Below, one piece after another: positions 33,284-41,740 of a stretch of 50,704 nucleotides of DNA. Below the pieces are notes generated by a model. It was not told the DNA's origin, ran no database searches, and worked only from the letters and a program-made list of their open reading frames with translations. This DNA is from Cypionkella sp. (lineage in GTDB: Bacteria; Pseudomonadota; Alphaproteobacteria; Rhodobacterales; Rhodobacteraceae), in contig JALOSF010000022.1 in the NCBI GenBank assembly GCA_025458525.1, forward strand, positions 1 through 50,704, in the 5' to 3' direction. Position numbers and translations under genes: made by a program. Every line of letters begins with the position of its first letter. Position 1 is the first letter of the stretch.

Positions 33284-34099
33284 TCAGAACCGGCCCATGC
33301 TGAAACTGCTTTGTTGCAGCAGGGTCAGGGCGACCTGGCCGCCGCTCAGGCCCATTTGATTGGCCGAAATCTCTGACCTTACAAGAAATTGCCGGATCAG
33401 ACCTTCCACCTTGGTGCCGTCCGAAAACTGCGACAGATCGCCTGACCCAAACATCCTTTCTGTTCGGGCTTGCAGCGTTTCGGCTTGTTTGTCGATATCG
33501 ATCGCCCCAAAGGAGGCTGGCAAACCGAACGCGCGTTCAAAAATGGCGCGAAGCGGCGGGTTGCCAAGCACGGTGTACCACTTTGACTGGGAACTTGCCT
33601 GCGACTTTGCCAGTTCCGGCAGTTCGCGCTCTGCATTGAGTGCGAGGCGCATCTCATCATTCTGTGTGCCAACAGCTATTGCAAACTGCTGTGTCTTGTA
33701 TGGGGTCAGGATACGGTCGGCAAAATCGGACAATTTGGTTCTGGGCGCGGCGGCGTTGGCAAACCCAAACGCATTGGCCAGCTTTTGATACTGCTTGTTC
33801 GCCAGCTTGTTGGCCAAGGCATCGGTGCGAAGCGTGCCTTCTTCCAGCACCTTTCGAATGAAAAACTTGTTCTGGATGTCCCCCCCAAGCCCAAAGGCGC
33901 CCAAGGCCACGCGAAGCAACCTTGGATCGTTCACCAATTGCTCTGCCGTGTCGATCTGGCCGATCTTTTCCCTGAAATAGGCGGCATCCGTTTTCAGGGC
34001 CGCCTGCGCTTCAAAGGCCTTGACCTGCTGGCCCATCGTCCGTTTCAAGAAGGTCCAGCCGGCATAGCCGCCGGACGGGATGACCGGGGTAAAGGTCAT
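33284..34099 (-). CDS. DUF1217 flagellar protein
   Basis: 271 residues. The family pattern is visible in YFREKIGQIDTAEQLVNDPRLLRVAL, then FGLGGDIQNKFFIRKVLEEG and YQKLANAFGF. DUF1217 proteins are found in alphaproteobacterial flagellar clusters; their exact role is not settled. Its start overlaps the flbT stop, making it the last gene of the fliC-flaF-flbT-DUF1217 series. It ends only 93 bp from the transposase remnant. Confidence 0.85.
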   Translation of the reverse strand: MTFTPVIPSGGYAGWTFLKRTMGQQVKAFEAQAALKTDAAYFREKIGQIDTAEQLVNDPRLLRVALGAFGLGGDIQNKFFIRKVLEEGTLRTDALANKLANKQYQKLANAFGFANAAAPRTKLSDFADRILTPYKTQQFAIAVGTQNDEMRLALNAERELPELAKSQASSQSKWYTVLGNPPLRAIFERAFGLPASFGAIDIDKQAETLQARTERMFGSGDLSQFSDGTKVEGLIRQFLVRSEISANQMGLSGGQVALTLLQQSSFSMGRF

Positions 34100-34500
34100 T
34101 GCCCGCCGACCGCCATCAGGCGTTCCTCCCTTGGCAGCAGGCTACGCAGGTATTTCAGGGCCTGATAATGCTGTTCTTCCAGCACTGCCTTGCTGGCAAG
34201 CGACAGTTGCAGCCGACTGTCTGGATCGGTCAGAACCTGACTAAGCTGTTCGATGCCCCGCAGAAGTTGCAGCTGCGCGTCCTTTGCGGCGACGTCACCG
34301 GACAGCACCAGCTGAGCAATATAGCACACCCGCCGAACCGGCGTTGTCACCTCCTCGGGGTGGATTGCATCACGCAGACGCAGGATATGGGCGTTTGGCG
34401 TCATGATCGCCAACCTTGACCGGCGGTCCCCGTTTTCAATGACCGCGCCATTGATCAGAACCCGTTCATGGGGCCCCAGTTTCAGCACAAGACCGGTCAT
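34096..34500 (-). CDS. flbT: Flagellin post-transcriptional regulator FlbT
   Basis: 134 residues. In Caulobacter, FlbT binds the 5' leader of flagellin mRNA and promotes its decay until hook assembly is complete. Family features here include LKLGPHERVLINGAVIENGDR, then RLRDAIHPEEVTTPVRRVCYIAQL and the C-terminal HYQALKYLRSLLPREE. Start and stop overlap those of flaF and the DUF1217 gene, so all three are coupled. The RNA target would be the fliC leader at 36221 and beyond. Confidence 0.93.
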   Translation of the reverse strand: MTGLVLKLGPHERVLINGAVIENGDRRSRLAIMTPNAHILRLRDAIHPEEVTTPVRRVCYIAQLVLSGDVAAKDAQLQLLRGIEQLSQVLTDPDSRLQLSLASKAVLEEQHYQALKYLRSLLPREERLMAVGGQ

Positions 34501-34874
34501 GCCGCACCGCCTTGACCACGCAGGCCACGCATGATGGCGGTGTTCACATCGATCAACACGTCAACCCCGGCGCTGCCGTCAAGGATGCGGCGCGTTTGCA
34601 CCTCGGTGAATTCGTAAAGATAAAACAGCTGGGCGCGAAGCGCAGAGGGCAGACCGTTGCCGGGGGATGCAACATCCGCAGCAAGTGTTGACCAGAGGTT
34701 AAGATTTTCCGTCAGCGCCGCGGCAAGAGAGGGGAAATCTGCTTTGCGATGCTGCCAGGACGACGACAGCTTTTGCGTCACGCGCGCCAGCGCTTCGTAT
34801 TCGATGCTTCGCATCGGGCGTAATGTAGCGTCCGGGCGCGCATAGCCCGTTTTCGTGTGAATGAGCGCGTTCAC
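34497..34874 (-). CDS. flaF: Flagellin biosynthesis regulator FlaF
   Basis: 125 residues from a GTG at 34874 with AAGGA about 8 nt upstream. Family features: YEALARVTQKLSSSW, LNLWSTLAADVASPGN, LPSALRAQLFYLYEF and VDVLIDVNTAIMRGL. FlaF supports flagellin synthesis and secretion, acting opposite to FlbT. It is encoded just after fliC, beyond a strong hairpin. Confidence 0.92.
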   Translation of the reverse strand: MNALIHTKTGYARPDATLRPMRSIEYEALARVTQKLSSSWQHRKADFPSLAAALTENLNLWSTLAADVASPGNGLPSALRAQLFYLYEFTEVQTRRILDGSAGVDVLIDVNTAIMRGLRGQGGAA

Positions 34875-34914
34875 GGCGAATCCTTCGCGTTGCTTTATTG
34901 GGGGTCAGGAATGT

Positions 34915-34936
34915 GGGCCGGGGTTTCCCCCGGCCC
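34915..34936 (-). terminator. Strong GNRA-capped hairpin just after fliC
   Basis: On the minus strand a perfect 9-bp stem (GGGCCGGGG with CCCCGGCCC) closes a GAAA tetraloop 6 nt after the fliC stop. No T-run follows, so it may be a leaky terminator or a 3' stabiliser giving much more fliC than flaF-flbT message. Confidence 0.6.
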
Positions 34937-34942
34937 GAACCA

Positions 34943-36220
34943 TCAGCGGAACAGGGCAAGGATGCTCTGCGGGGCCTGATTGGCGATCGACAGGGACTGC
35001 GTGGCCAGCTGCTGCTGAACCTGCAACGCCTGCAGTCGCGCGGATGCTTCTTCCATGTTCGCGTCCACCATCGACCCGATGCCCGACCGCAGCGAGTCGA
35101 CCAGATTGCTGACAAAGGACTGCTGCACATCGATCCGCTTTTGTGCGGTACCAAAGTCAGCCGCCGCCTGGATCGCGGTCTGGGTAAGACCTTCAATCGC
35201 GCTGAGCGCGGCGCCAGCGCTTTCGGCGGTCGAAACGTCGAGTTCACGAAGAATCTCAAGCCCACCCCCGGCGGTGCCGCCCGAGTTGGTCGTGGTGGTG
35301 GTGGTCACGCCAGCGGTCGTGTTGTTGGCGATTGTAACGCCAGCTGTGCCGCTGAAGGTAGCGGTATAGTTGACGCCAGCCTTGCGCGCTTCAAAGTTGA
35401 CCCGGTCCACAAGTGCGCGCGCGATATCCGTCACGCTATCGCCGTCGCGGGCCACATAGCTCATGGTGCCGCTGATGCCGGTCAGGCCCGCGATCGTGTA
35501 GGTATCCCCTGCCAGAACGCGGTTGCCACCACGTGCAGCGGTCGCCGTATCGCCGGCGATGGTCAGCGTGCCGGTTGCCCCAGCGGCGATCGCGCCCGCG
35601 CCGGTGATCGCCGTCGCGGCGAGGTCTGTGCCCGTGCCCGCGGTGCGCGCCTGGGTGCCCAGATCTGCCTTGCCAACGTTGATGCTGGACGATGTGACGC
35701 CGCTTGCGCTGCGGTCAAGCGAGGACAGAACCTGCACGGTGCCCGACCCGAGGATGCCTGCGCCGGTGCCGGTGTTGCCCACGATGTTGGCAACGGTTGC
35801 ACCCCCCTGACGGTTCGACAGCAGGTTCAGACCATTGAACTGCGCGGCACCGACGATGGAGCCGATCTGGTCCCGCAGGGCCGTCACATCGGCCTGGATC
35901 TTGGCACGGTCAACGTTGTCTTCTTGCGAAGCGACGATCTTGCCCTTGATCTCGGTCAACAGGTCAGTGATCTGTTCCGCGGCCGAGCGCGCCACCGCGA
36001 TGGTAGAGGAGCCCAGCGCGAGGCTGTCAGAGATGCCCTTGAACCCTTTGACGTCGGATTCCATGGTCTTGGAGATCGCCCAGACCGCCGCGTTGTCCTT
36101 TGCGCTGCCCACCGACTTGCCGGTCGAGATCTCGGCCTGAACCATACCCATGTTCTTGTTGATGGCCTTCATGGTTTGCAGGGCCACCATTGCGCCGTTG
36201 TTCGTCAGAATTGAAGACAT
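34943..36220 (-). CDS. fliC: Flagellin
   Basis: Filament subunit of 425 residues. The conserved N-terminal D0/D1 part (MSSILTNNGAMVALQTMKAI; STGKSVGSAKDNAAVWAISK) runs to about 165. The C-terminal part (SFVSNLVDSLRSGIGSMVDANMEEASARLQALQVQQQLATQSL-type pattern) covers the last 90 residues. The middle is a variable Ala/Gly/Thr-rich region including a TTTTTT run. No signal peptide is present, as expected for type III export. It is the only flagellin gene in the window. AAGGA lies upstream of the ATG. Confidence 0.97.
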   Translation of the reverse strand: MSSILTNNGAMVALQTMKAINKNMGMVQAEISTGKSVGSAKDNAAVWAISKTMESDVKGFKGISDSLALGSSTIAVARSAAEQITDLLTEIKGKIVASQEDNVDRAKIQADVTALRDQIGSIVGAAQFNGLNLLSNRQGGATVANIVGNTGTGAGILGSGTVQVLSSLDRSASGVTSSSINVGKADLGTQARTAGTGTDLAATAITGAGAIAAGATGTLTIAGDTATAARGGNRVLAGDTYTIAGLTGISGTMSYVARDGDSVTDIARALVDRVNFEARKAGVNYTATFSGTAGVTIANNTTAGVTTTTTTNSGGTAGGGLEILRELDVSTAESAGAALSAIEGLTQTAIQAAADFGTAQKRIDVQQSFVSNLVDSLRSGIGSMVDANMEEASARLQALQVQQQLATQSLSIANQAPQSILALFR

Positions 36221-36239
36221 GTTCGTTTCCTTCGCAAAA

Positions 36240-36257
36240 GCCGCACTTTTTTGCGGC
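36240..36257 (-). promoter_or_regulatory. Stem-loop in the flagellin 5' leader
   Basis: On the minus strand GCCGCA and TGCGGC pair around a six-base loop (AAAAAG), followed by TTTT, ending 19 bases before the fliC ATG. In related bacteria FlbT acts on the flagellin leader RNA, and flbT is encoded in the same cluster, so this is a candidate FlbT site. It could also be a small attenuator. Confidence 0.45.
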
Positions 36258-36369
36258 CAGAGTTACCGTCAGCCGACGGCTGGAAGGGCATTCTTGCCAT
36301 TGCCTTGGGGTCTTCCCGCAGCGCCACCCCGACCTCGGGGCGCAGGTCCGATCAAAGCCTTCAACTCCT

Positions 36370-36408
36370 AATCATCGGTGAATTGCAAAACGCCATTCAC
36401 CGATGATT
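36370..36408. promoter_or_regulatory. Perfect 14-bp inverted repeat between the flgN-like gene and fliC
   Basis: AATCATCGGTGAAT (36370-36383) and ATTCACCGATGATT (36395-36408) are exact reverse complements separated by 11 bp. The repeat begins 9 nt past the stop of the flgN-like gene and ends 150 bp before the fliC start. It has no T-run, so it is either an unusual terminator or an operator for fliC. Confidence 0.55.
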
Positions 36409-36417
36409 TGATACAAT

Positions 36418-36738
36418 TCAGACACGCCTTGACTTGGGCAGGCTGCTTGACACCGTGGCCTTGCTGCCGTCGCGGTCATAAACCGTGAGCCCGCGTGCCG
36501 CTTGTGCAATTTCCGCAACGCGCCGCCGCGCCGCCTTGACGCCAGCCAGAGCGGCAAGCAGACACGCCTCTGTGCGAAGCGCCTCTGCCTTCAGCGTCGT
36601 TATGCTGTCCGGCGAACCCGATTCGACCTGTTCCTCCACCTGCTCCAGCGCGGCAATCAGTGCCGGCAGCCGGTCATAGTTTCCCTGCGTCAGGGCATGG
36701 CGCAAATCGGTGATCGGGTTGATGTCGCACTCAGCCAT
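36418..36738 (-). CDS. FlgN-like flagellar chaperone (tentative)
   Basis: 106 residues, entirely soluble and helix-rich. The C-terminal pattern TEACLLAALAGVKAARRRVAEIAQAARGLTVYDRDG recalls the FlgN family, where a helical hairpin ends in GLxTYDxxG. FlgN escorts hook-filament junction proteins FlgK and FlgL, whose genes are not in this window. Its start overlaps the flgJ stop by 8 bp. Without an alignment this is a moderate call. Confidence 0.55.
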   Translation of the reverse strand: MAECDINPITDLRHALTQGNYDRLPALIAALEQVEEQVESGSPDSITTLKAEALRTEACLLAALAGVKAARRRVAEIAQAARGLTVYDRDGSKATVSSSLPKSRRV

Positions 36739-37015
36739 GTTTTGCCTCCGCTGATGTGATCAGGCTTTCAAAGATACTCTGTGCAAGGCCGATCCCGCCC
36801 CGATCCACCAGCTGTTTGGCGTGTTCGTGGCGCAGAAAGGATGCGAACTGGTCTTCACCCGCCCCGCCGCCAAAACCATCGGGCGACTCACCCAGACCGG
36901 CATGGGCCAGCATTTCGGACAGAAAGGCCACTTCCAGGTCTTTCGCCGTTTCCAACAGCTTGCCACGATCGATGTCCCGCCCGGCAGGCGCGGGCGGCAG
37001 AGGATCAAGTTGCAT
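36731..37015 (-). CDS. flgJ: Rod-binding protein FlgJ, single-domain form
   Basis: 94 residues from ATG 37015, chosen for the GGAG about 8 nt upstream. It covers the FlgJ N-terminal rod-capping domain only: ETAKDLEVAFLSEMLAHAGLG, GEDQFASFLRHEHAKQLVDRGGIGLAQSIFE. The C-terminal muramidase domain of enteric FlgJ is absent, as is normal in alphaproteobacteria; the separate lytic transglycosylase at 15701 probably supplies that activity. It is divergent from fliK. Confidence 0.88.
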   Translation of the reverse strand: MQLDPLPPAPAGRDIDRGKLLETAKDLEVAFLSEMLAHAGLGESPDGFGGGAGEDQFASFLRHEHAKQLVDRGGIGLAQSIFESLITSAEAKHG

Positions 37016-37125
37016 TCGGTCACTCCGTTTCGGTTGAATTGTCCCGAATATCTGCGGTCTGGGTAAACAGTCGGTAAGCATTTCTGCGCGATCTTCAGGG
37101 CAGTCCCAAGCAGGCGGAATGCAGA

Positions 37126-39507
37126 ATGCAGGTTCACCCTATCCCGGCGGTCCAGATGGTCGCCACTCAACGCCAAGATGTCACCCCGCAGGAGGGTGCC
37201 GCCTTTGCAAAGCTGCTTGATGGTCCGCCGATCATCCAACCCGTCGGCCTGCCCCACATGGACGGCAGTTTGCCAAGCCCTTCGGACCAGCCGATAGATC
37301 AGGCCGTGGTGCAAGAGGTCACGCCTGACATGACCGAGGCTGCCCCAACCGTCCTGCCCCAACCCATTGATCTTGTGCCTGCTCCACGTGCAGAGCCTGG
37401 GTTTTCACGCGCGGTCGCAGCGCCGCAAAGCCCCCCCCTCGTGCACGAGAGCCCCAGGCGAGAGCCGCAGCCCGAAGGCGCCTCTGCCCCCGTTTTGCGC
37501 AGCGCGACTGGAGAGAAAACTGATCCGCCCAAGCGCGAGGGCGCGTCACCTGTCGCAGCCTCTGCCCCGCGCCCGGCGCCCGTAAGCGGCGTCGCAATGA
37601 AGGTGGCGACGGCGCCTGCTTTGTCTGTGCCCGACTCGCCGGACCTGCGGTCCGATCCGATCACGATGAAGCTGCCAGTCCCGGAATCTCCTGCCCCACA
37701 AGGTCAAGCACTCTCCGGCGGTCCGGCGGCAAAGCCATTGGCAGAATTTGCGAATGTCCCGCCGACCGCGCCGCCGGGGGCCGATTTGCCCAGTCCGGCC
37801 AAGGCTGAAGCGGTGCCGCAAGCCTCCGGGGAGGGTGCTCCTCCGCGCGCCGGGGCGAATATTGTCGCGCGGGATCAGATCAGCCCCGCGCCTGCCCCGC
37901 GTGCAGCGCCCGTGCAAAGCGAGGGTCGCCCGTCACCACAGCCGCCACCGCCGCCTCCGGCTGTGACGTCGCGGCCTGTTGCCGCCCCGCTGCCCCAGAC
38001 GGCCACCGTGCAACCTGACCCGTCAGACAAGGTCTTGCGGGCCACCGATCAGCTGTCTTCTGATGCCCCGATGGCGACCAGTCAGCCCGCTTTGCCGGCG
38101 ATGAGGATGGATGCCGTCCAGACCCCTGTTGCAAGACCTGACAATCAGGTCGCGGCGCCCTTGCAGCGCCTTGTCCCGCAAAGGCCGCCAGCGGCGCCCG
38201 TCCTGCAAAGGCCGCCAGCGGTGCCCGTCCCGCAAAGGCCGCCAGCGGCGCCCGTCCCGACCAGCGACCCGGTCGCACCACAGCCAGCCGAGCCTTCGCC
38301 AGACCTCTCCCCAAAGCCGCTGCCGCCGCCGGTTTTGGTCACGACGGGGCACGTCGCCCAATCAGACGTCAAGGTCAAGGCAGCGCCATGGGCCGCTTTG
38401 CCGGCCGAGGTCGTCCGTTTCGCCGTGCCGCGCGGCCCAATCGCGGTGGCAGAACCGCGCGCCGCCCAGCCCCCAGCGCCGCCAAGGCACCCGGTTCCGC
38501 CAACGGAACACTTCGTTCAGCCCAAAGCCGTGCCCCATCCGGCTGTGGCAGAGGCTGGGGCCGCCTCGCCCGTGGTCGGGCAGACCTCATTGACTTCGGC
38601 CATCCAGATGCTGACGCGGGACGACAGCGAGGCAACCGCGGCGCTCCCGCAAACTGCGCCCGACAAAAGGGTCCAGACGCCTGCCGTGCCACTGCCCCCC
38701 GCGCCATCGGCCGCCGCGGTCATGCAGGATCCCGCTGGTGCTGCGCCCAGGGCAGAGCTTGTCCTGCCCGTCCAAGAGCCGAAGCCCGCGATGACCGCGG
38801 TGGAGGCATATCTGGTCCCGTCGAAAGAGCCGTTGCCCACTCCCGCAGATGAGGGGACCGCAGTCAAAGAGACACCGTCCCCGCCTCTGTCGCCCAGCGC
38901 GCGCGCCGATGCTGGTGAACGGTCCCCACCGGCCCTTGCCGCTGCGCCACGGCACGCTCCCGACCCCGTGCCGCCGAGTGCGCCGCCCGTGATCCCGGAT
39001 AGCCCGACGCCTGAGGCTTTGCTGTCGGTCCCGCGCGATCCGGTGCTGTCGGTCAATGCGCCCCAACACCCCCTTGCCCCGATCCCTTCCGCGGCAAGCC
39101 AGACGCCCGTTGCGCCGCAGCATGTGGGAAAAACGCTGGCACAGATCGTGCAGCACGGCGGGGATGGCCCGGTCGAGCTGACCCTGCGGCCCGAGGAACT
39201 GGGTCGAATCAAGTTTGAACTGGTCACCACGGGTGACAAGCTGCACGTCACCTTGTTCGTCGAACGGCCAGAAGCGATGGATCTGATGCGGCGGCACGGC
39301 GACCAGCTGCTGAATGACCTGCGGCAATCCGGCTTTTCCCAATCCACTCTCGACTTCGGCGCATGGTCCCAGCGCAACCCACCTTCTGAACCGGCTGCGG
39401 CGCCCGATGCGCCGACGCCAGATGGTGATGCGTTGATCGCCCCTGTCCCGATCCTCCCCCACCAGCCCGGTGCTGTCGCCTCCGGGCGGCTGCACCTTCG
39501 GCTTTGA
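37126..39507 (+). CDS. fliK: Flagellar hook-length control protein FliK
   Basis: Secreted molecular ruler that tells FlhB to switch export from hook to filament. It has 793 residues, much longer than enteric FliK of about 400. Residues 1-660 are mostly Pro/Ala-rich low-complexity sequence, including a 9-residue repeat unit. The conserved C-terminal domain (about 670-760) has LAQIVQHGGDGPVELTLRPEELGRIKFEL and TLFVERPEAMDLMRRHGDQLLNDLRQSGF-type text. The ATG at 37126 has only a weak ribosome binding site. The next gene, flgD, starts 11 bp after its stop. Confidence 0.92.
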   Translation: MQVHPIPAVQMVATQRQDVTPQEGAAFAKLLDGPPIIQPVGLPHMDGSLPSPSDQPIDQAVVQEVTPDMTEAAPTVLPQPIDLVPAPRAEPGFSRAVAAPQSPPLVHESPRREPQPEGASAPVLRSATGEKTDPPKREGASPVAASAPRPAPVSGVAMKVATAPALSVPDSPDLRSDPITMKLPVPESPAPQGQALSGGPAAKPLAEFANVPPTAPPGADLPSPAKAEAVPQASGEGAPPRAGANIVARDQISPAPAPRAAPVQSEGRPSPQPPPPPPAVTSRPVAAPLPQTATVQPDPSDKVLRATDQLSSDAPMATSQPALPAMRMDAVQTPVARPDNQVAAPLQRLVPQRPPAAPVLQRPPAVPVPQRPPAAPVPTSDPVAPQPAEPSPDLSPKPLPPPVLVTTGHVAQSDVKVKAAPWAALPAEVVRFAVPRGPIAVAEPRAAQPPAPPRHPVPPTEHFVQPKAVPHPAVAEAGAASPVVGQTSLTSAIQMLTRDDSEATAALPQTAPDKRVQTPAVPLPPAPSAAAVMQDPAGAAPRAELVLPVQEPKPAMTAVEAYLVPSKEPLPTPADEGTAVKETPSPPLSPSARADAGERSPPALAAAPRHAPDPVPPSAPPVIPDSPTPEALLSVPRDPVLSVNAPQHPLAPIPSAASQTPVAPQHVGKTLAQIVQHGGDGPVELTLRPEELGRIKFELVTTGDKLHVTLFVERPEAMDLMRRHGDQLLNDLRQSGFSQSTLDFGAWSQRNPPSEPAAAPDAPTPDGDALIAPVPILPHQPGAVASGRLHLRL
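38179..38259 (+). repeat. Three tandem 27-bp units inside fliK
   Basis: Units at 38179-38205, 38206-38232 and 38233-38259 are nearly identical and encode QRPPAAPVL, QRPPAVPVP and QRPPAAPVP. Each is in frame, so gain or loss of a unit changes the ruler length by nine residues without breaking the gene. Confidence 0.9.
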
Positions 39508-39518
39508 AAGGAAAGCAC

Positions 39519-40181
39519 ATGGAAGTCTTTCAAACACTGCGCAACACCTCTGCAACCGCACCGAACACCTCATCATCCGCCAACTCCGCGCTTGGCACTG
39601 CGGATTTCGAGATGTTTCTGAAGATGCTGACGGCACAGATGCAGAATCAGGACCCGCTTAATCCCATCGATTCGGCGGATTATGCGGTGCAGCTTGCCAC
39701 CTTCTCGGGGGTGGAGCAGGCGGTGCGCACCAACCAGCTGCTGGAAGCGATGCAATCCCAGTTCGGCCTGCTTGGCATGGCACAGCTTGCGGGCTGGGTT
39801 GGGCAAGAGGCGCGGGCAGCGGCGCCCGTGTTCGTGGATGGCACGCCCGTGACCCTGTCGCCCAACCCGGCCGCTGCCGCCGATCGCGCGGTTCTGGTGG
39901 TCAAGGACGGGCTTGGCCGTGTTGTCGCGCGCGAAGATATCCCAGTTTCTGCCGAACCCCATCAATGGGTCGGCCGGGATGCGACAGGGGCCCCCTTGCC
40001 GCAAGGCACCTACCGGCTGGAGCTTGAGAGCTATTATCAGGGCGATCTGCTGACCACTGCGCCCGTCGAATATTACGCCCCAATCCTCGAAGCGCGGGGC
40101 GGCAATGGCAGCACCAAGCTCGTCCTGCGTGGCGGCATCGAGGTTCTTGCCACCGATGTCACGGCCCTGCGCGTGCCGTGA
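39519..40181 (+). CDS. flgD: Flagellar hook-capping protein FlgD
   Basis: Scaffold at the hook tip during hook assembly. It has 220 residues from ATG 39519, with GAAAGGAA just upstream; a TTG five codons earlier includes the ribosome binding site and is rejected. The conserved N-terminal segment DFEMFLKMLTAQMQNQDPLN and PIDSADYAVQLATFSGVEQ lies at about 27-70. The C-terminal part has the FlgD Ig-like fold (PLPQGTYRLELESYYQGD). The hook gene flgE is not in the window. The gene converges with ubiB. Confidence 0.95.
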   Translation: MEVFQTLRNTSATAPNTSSSANSALGTADFEMFLKMLTAQMQNQDPLNPIDSADYAVQLATFSGVEQAVRTNQLLEAMQSQFGLLGMAQLAGWVGQEARAAAPVFVDGTPVTLSPNPAAAADRAVLVVKDGLGRVVAREDIPVSAEPHQWVGRDATGAPLPQGTYRLELESYYQGDLLTTAPVEYYAPILEARGGNGSTKLVLRGGIEVLATDVTALRVP

Positions 40182-40210
40182 CCCTTGCCTGTGCGCAGGG
40201 TTCGGTTCGG

Positions 40211-41740
40211 CTACAGTGCCGTGCCAATCCAGACGCCCAGTGCCAAGGCCGACAGCGCGGCAAGGGCTGTCCAGGCTGGCCACCAATTTCGTTTCTGGTC
40301 CATCGGTGGCGGTGCTTCGGCCTGCGCGATCAGCGCGGCTTCGACCATTCGGGGCAGCTTTGGCCCAAACCGGGCCAACACCCGCACCGTTTTCGCAAGA
40401 TCGCGGACAAGCGCGCGCGGCCCCACGTTCTTTGTGATATAGCCTTCGACAATCGGCTTGGCGACTTCCCAGATATTGATGTGCGGGTCCAACCCGCGTG
40501 CCACACCTTCGACCACGACCATTGTGCGTTGCAGCAAGATAAGCTCGGTCCGGGTTTCCATGCCGAACCGTTCGGTCACTTCGAACAGATAGGCAAGCAG
40601 CCGCGCCATCGAAATCCGGCTGGCGTCCATGCCAAAGATCGGCTCCCCCACCGCGCGCAACGCACGGGCAAATTCATCGATGTCCCGATCGGCAGGCACA
40701 TAGCCCGCCTCGAAATGCACCTCTGCCACGCGGCGGTAATCCTTGCGGATGAAACCGAACAGGATCTCGGCATAAACGCGGCGGGTGTATTCATCAATTC
40801 TGCCCATGATCCCGAAGTCATAGGCGATGATGTCCCCGTTGGCCGCGACCTTCAGATTGCCTTGATGCATATCGGCGTGGAAATACCCGTCCCGCAGCGC
40901 GTGATTAAGGAACAGTTGCAGCACGCGCGCGCCGAGCGCCTTGCGATCATGCCCTGCCGCATCGATCAGGGCATTGTCGTTTAGGCCGATGCCTTCGGCC
41001 CAGCCCATCGTCATCACCGTGCGTCCCGACAGGAACCAGATCGGGCGCGGCACCTGAAATCCCTGATCGTTTTCGGTATTGGCAGCAAATTCGGCCGCCG
41101 CACTCGACTCAAGCCGGAAATCCAGCTCTCCCATCACCACGCCTTCGAAGTGGCGGATCACATCCATCGGTCGCAGGCGCCGCGATGAGGGCGACAAGAT
41201 CTCGATCGTGCGCGCGGCAAGATAGAACGCGTCGATATCCTTGCGGAACGCGCGCTCGATGCCCGGACGCAAGACCTTGACCGCCACCTCGCGCCCATCC
41301 TCGGCCAGCCGCGCCTTGTGGACCTGCGCAATCGATGCCGCCGCCACGGGTTCCGAAAAGGCGGTGAAGATCTGATGGACCGGCAGGCCCAGCTCGGTCT
41401 CGATCATCTGTTTGGCAACGTCGATCGAAAACGGCGGCAGCTTGTCTTGAAGATATTTGAGCTGCACGGCCAGTTCATCGCCGACCACATCGGGGCGGGT
41501 CGAAAGGATCTGGCCAAACTTGATATAGGCGGGCCCAAGCGCCGTCAGGGCCCGCGTCGCCGGCGGCAGCGCCGGATCGCCCTTCAGACCAAGCGGCTTG
41601 AAGGGCCAGCCCAGAATGCGGGCCAGAAACCGAATGCGGGGCGGGGCCTGAAACGCCTCCAGCACCACGCCGATTGCGCCGGTCCGCTCCAGCGTGGCCA
41701 GGGTGCGGATCAGCCGCCAGATGTTGTGGGGGCCTCGCAC
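40211..41740 (-). CDS. ubiB: Ubiquinone biosynthesis kinase-like protein UbiB
   Basis: Atypical kinase-like ATPase needed for coenzyme Q synthesis, anchored in the inner membrane. It has 509 residues from a GTG that directly follows the ubiE stop (TAA then GTG). The KxGQ motif occurs in AYIKFGQILSTRPD, the ATP-binding lysine region in EVAVKVLRPG, and the catalytic loop in GYFHADMHQGNLKV with AYDFGIMGR. A C-terminal hydrophobic helix (about 488-507) gives the membrane anchor. Confidence 0.95.
   Translation of the reverse strand: MRGPHNIWRLIRTLATLERTGAIGVVLEAFQAPPRIRFLARILGWPFKPLGLKGDPALPPATRALTALGPAYIKFGQILSTRPDVVGDELAVQLKYLQDKLPPFSIDVAKQMIETELGLPVHQIFTAFSEPVAAASIAQVHKARLAEDGREVAVKVLRPGIERAFRKDIDAFYLAARTIEILSPSSRRLRPMDVIRHFEGVVMGELDFRLESSAAAEFAANTENDQGFQVPRPIWFLSGRTVMTMGWAEGIGLNDNALIDAAGHDRKALGARVLQLFLNHALRDGYFHADMHQGNLKVAANGDIIAYDFGIMGRIDEYTRRVYAEILFGFIRKDYRRVAEVHFEAGYVPADRDIDEFARALRAVGEPIFGMDASRISMARLLAYLFEVTERFGMETRTELILLQRTMVVVEGVARGLDPHINIWEVAKPIVEGYITKNVGPRALVRDLAKTVRVLARFGPKLPRMVEAALIAQAEAPPPMDQKRNWWPAWTALAALSALALGVWIGTAL

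Noticed and set aside
38179..38259. Possible CRISPR-like array
   Set aside because: Three adjacent 27-bp units without spacers, in frame inside fliK, are a coding repeat. No CRISPR array or cas gene is seen anywhere in the window.
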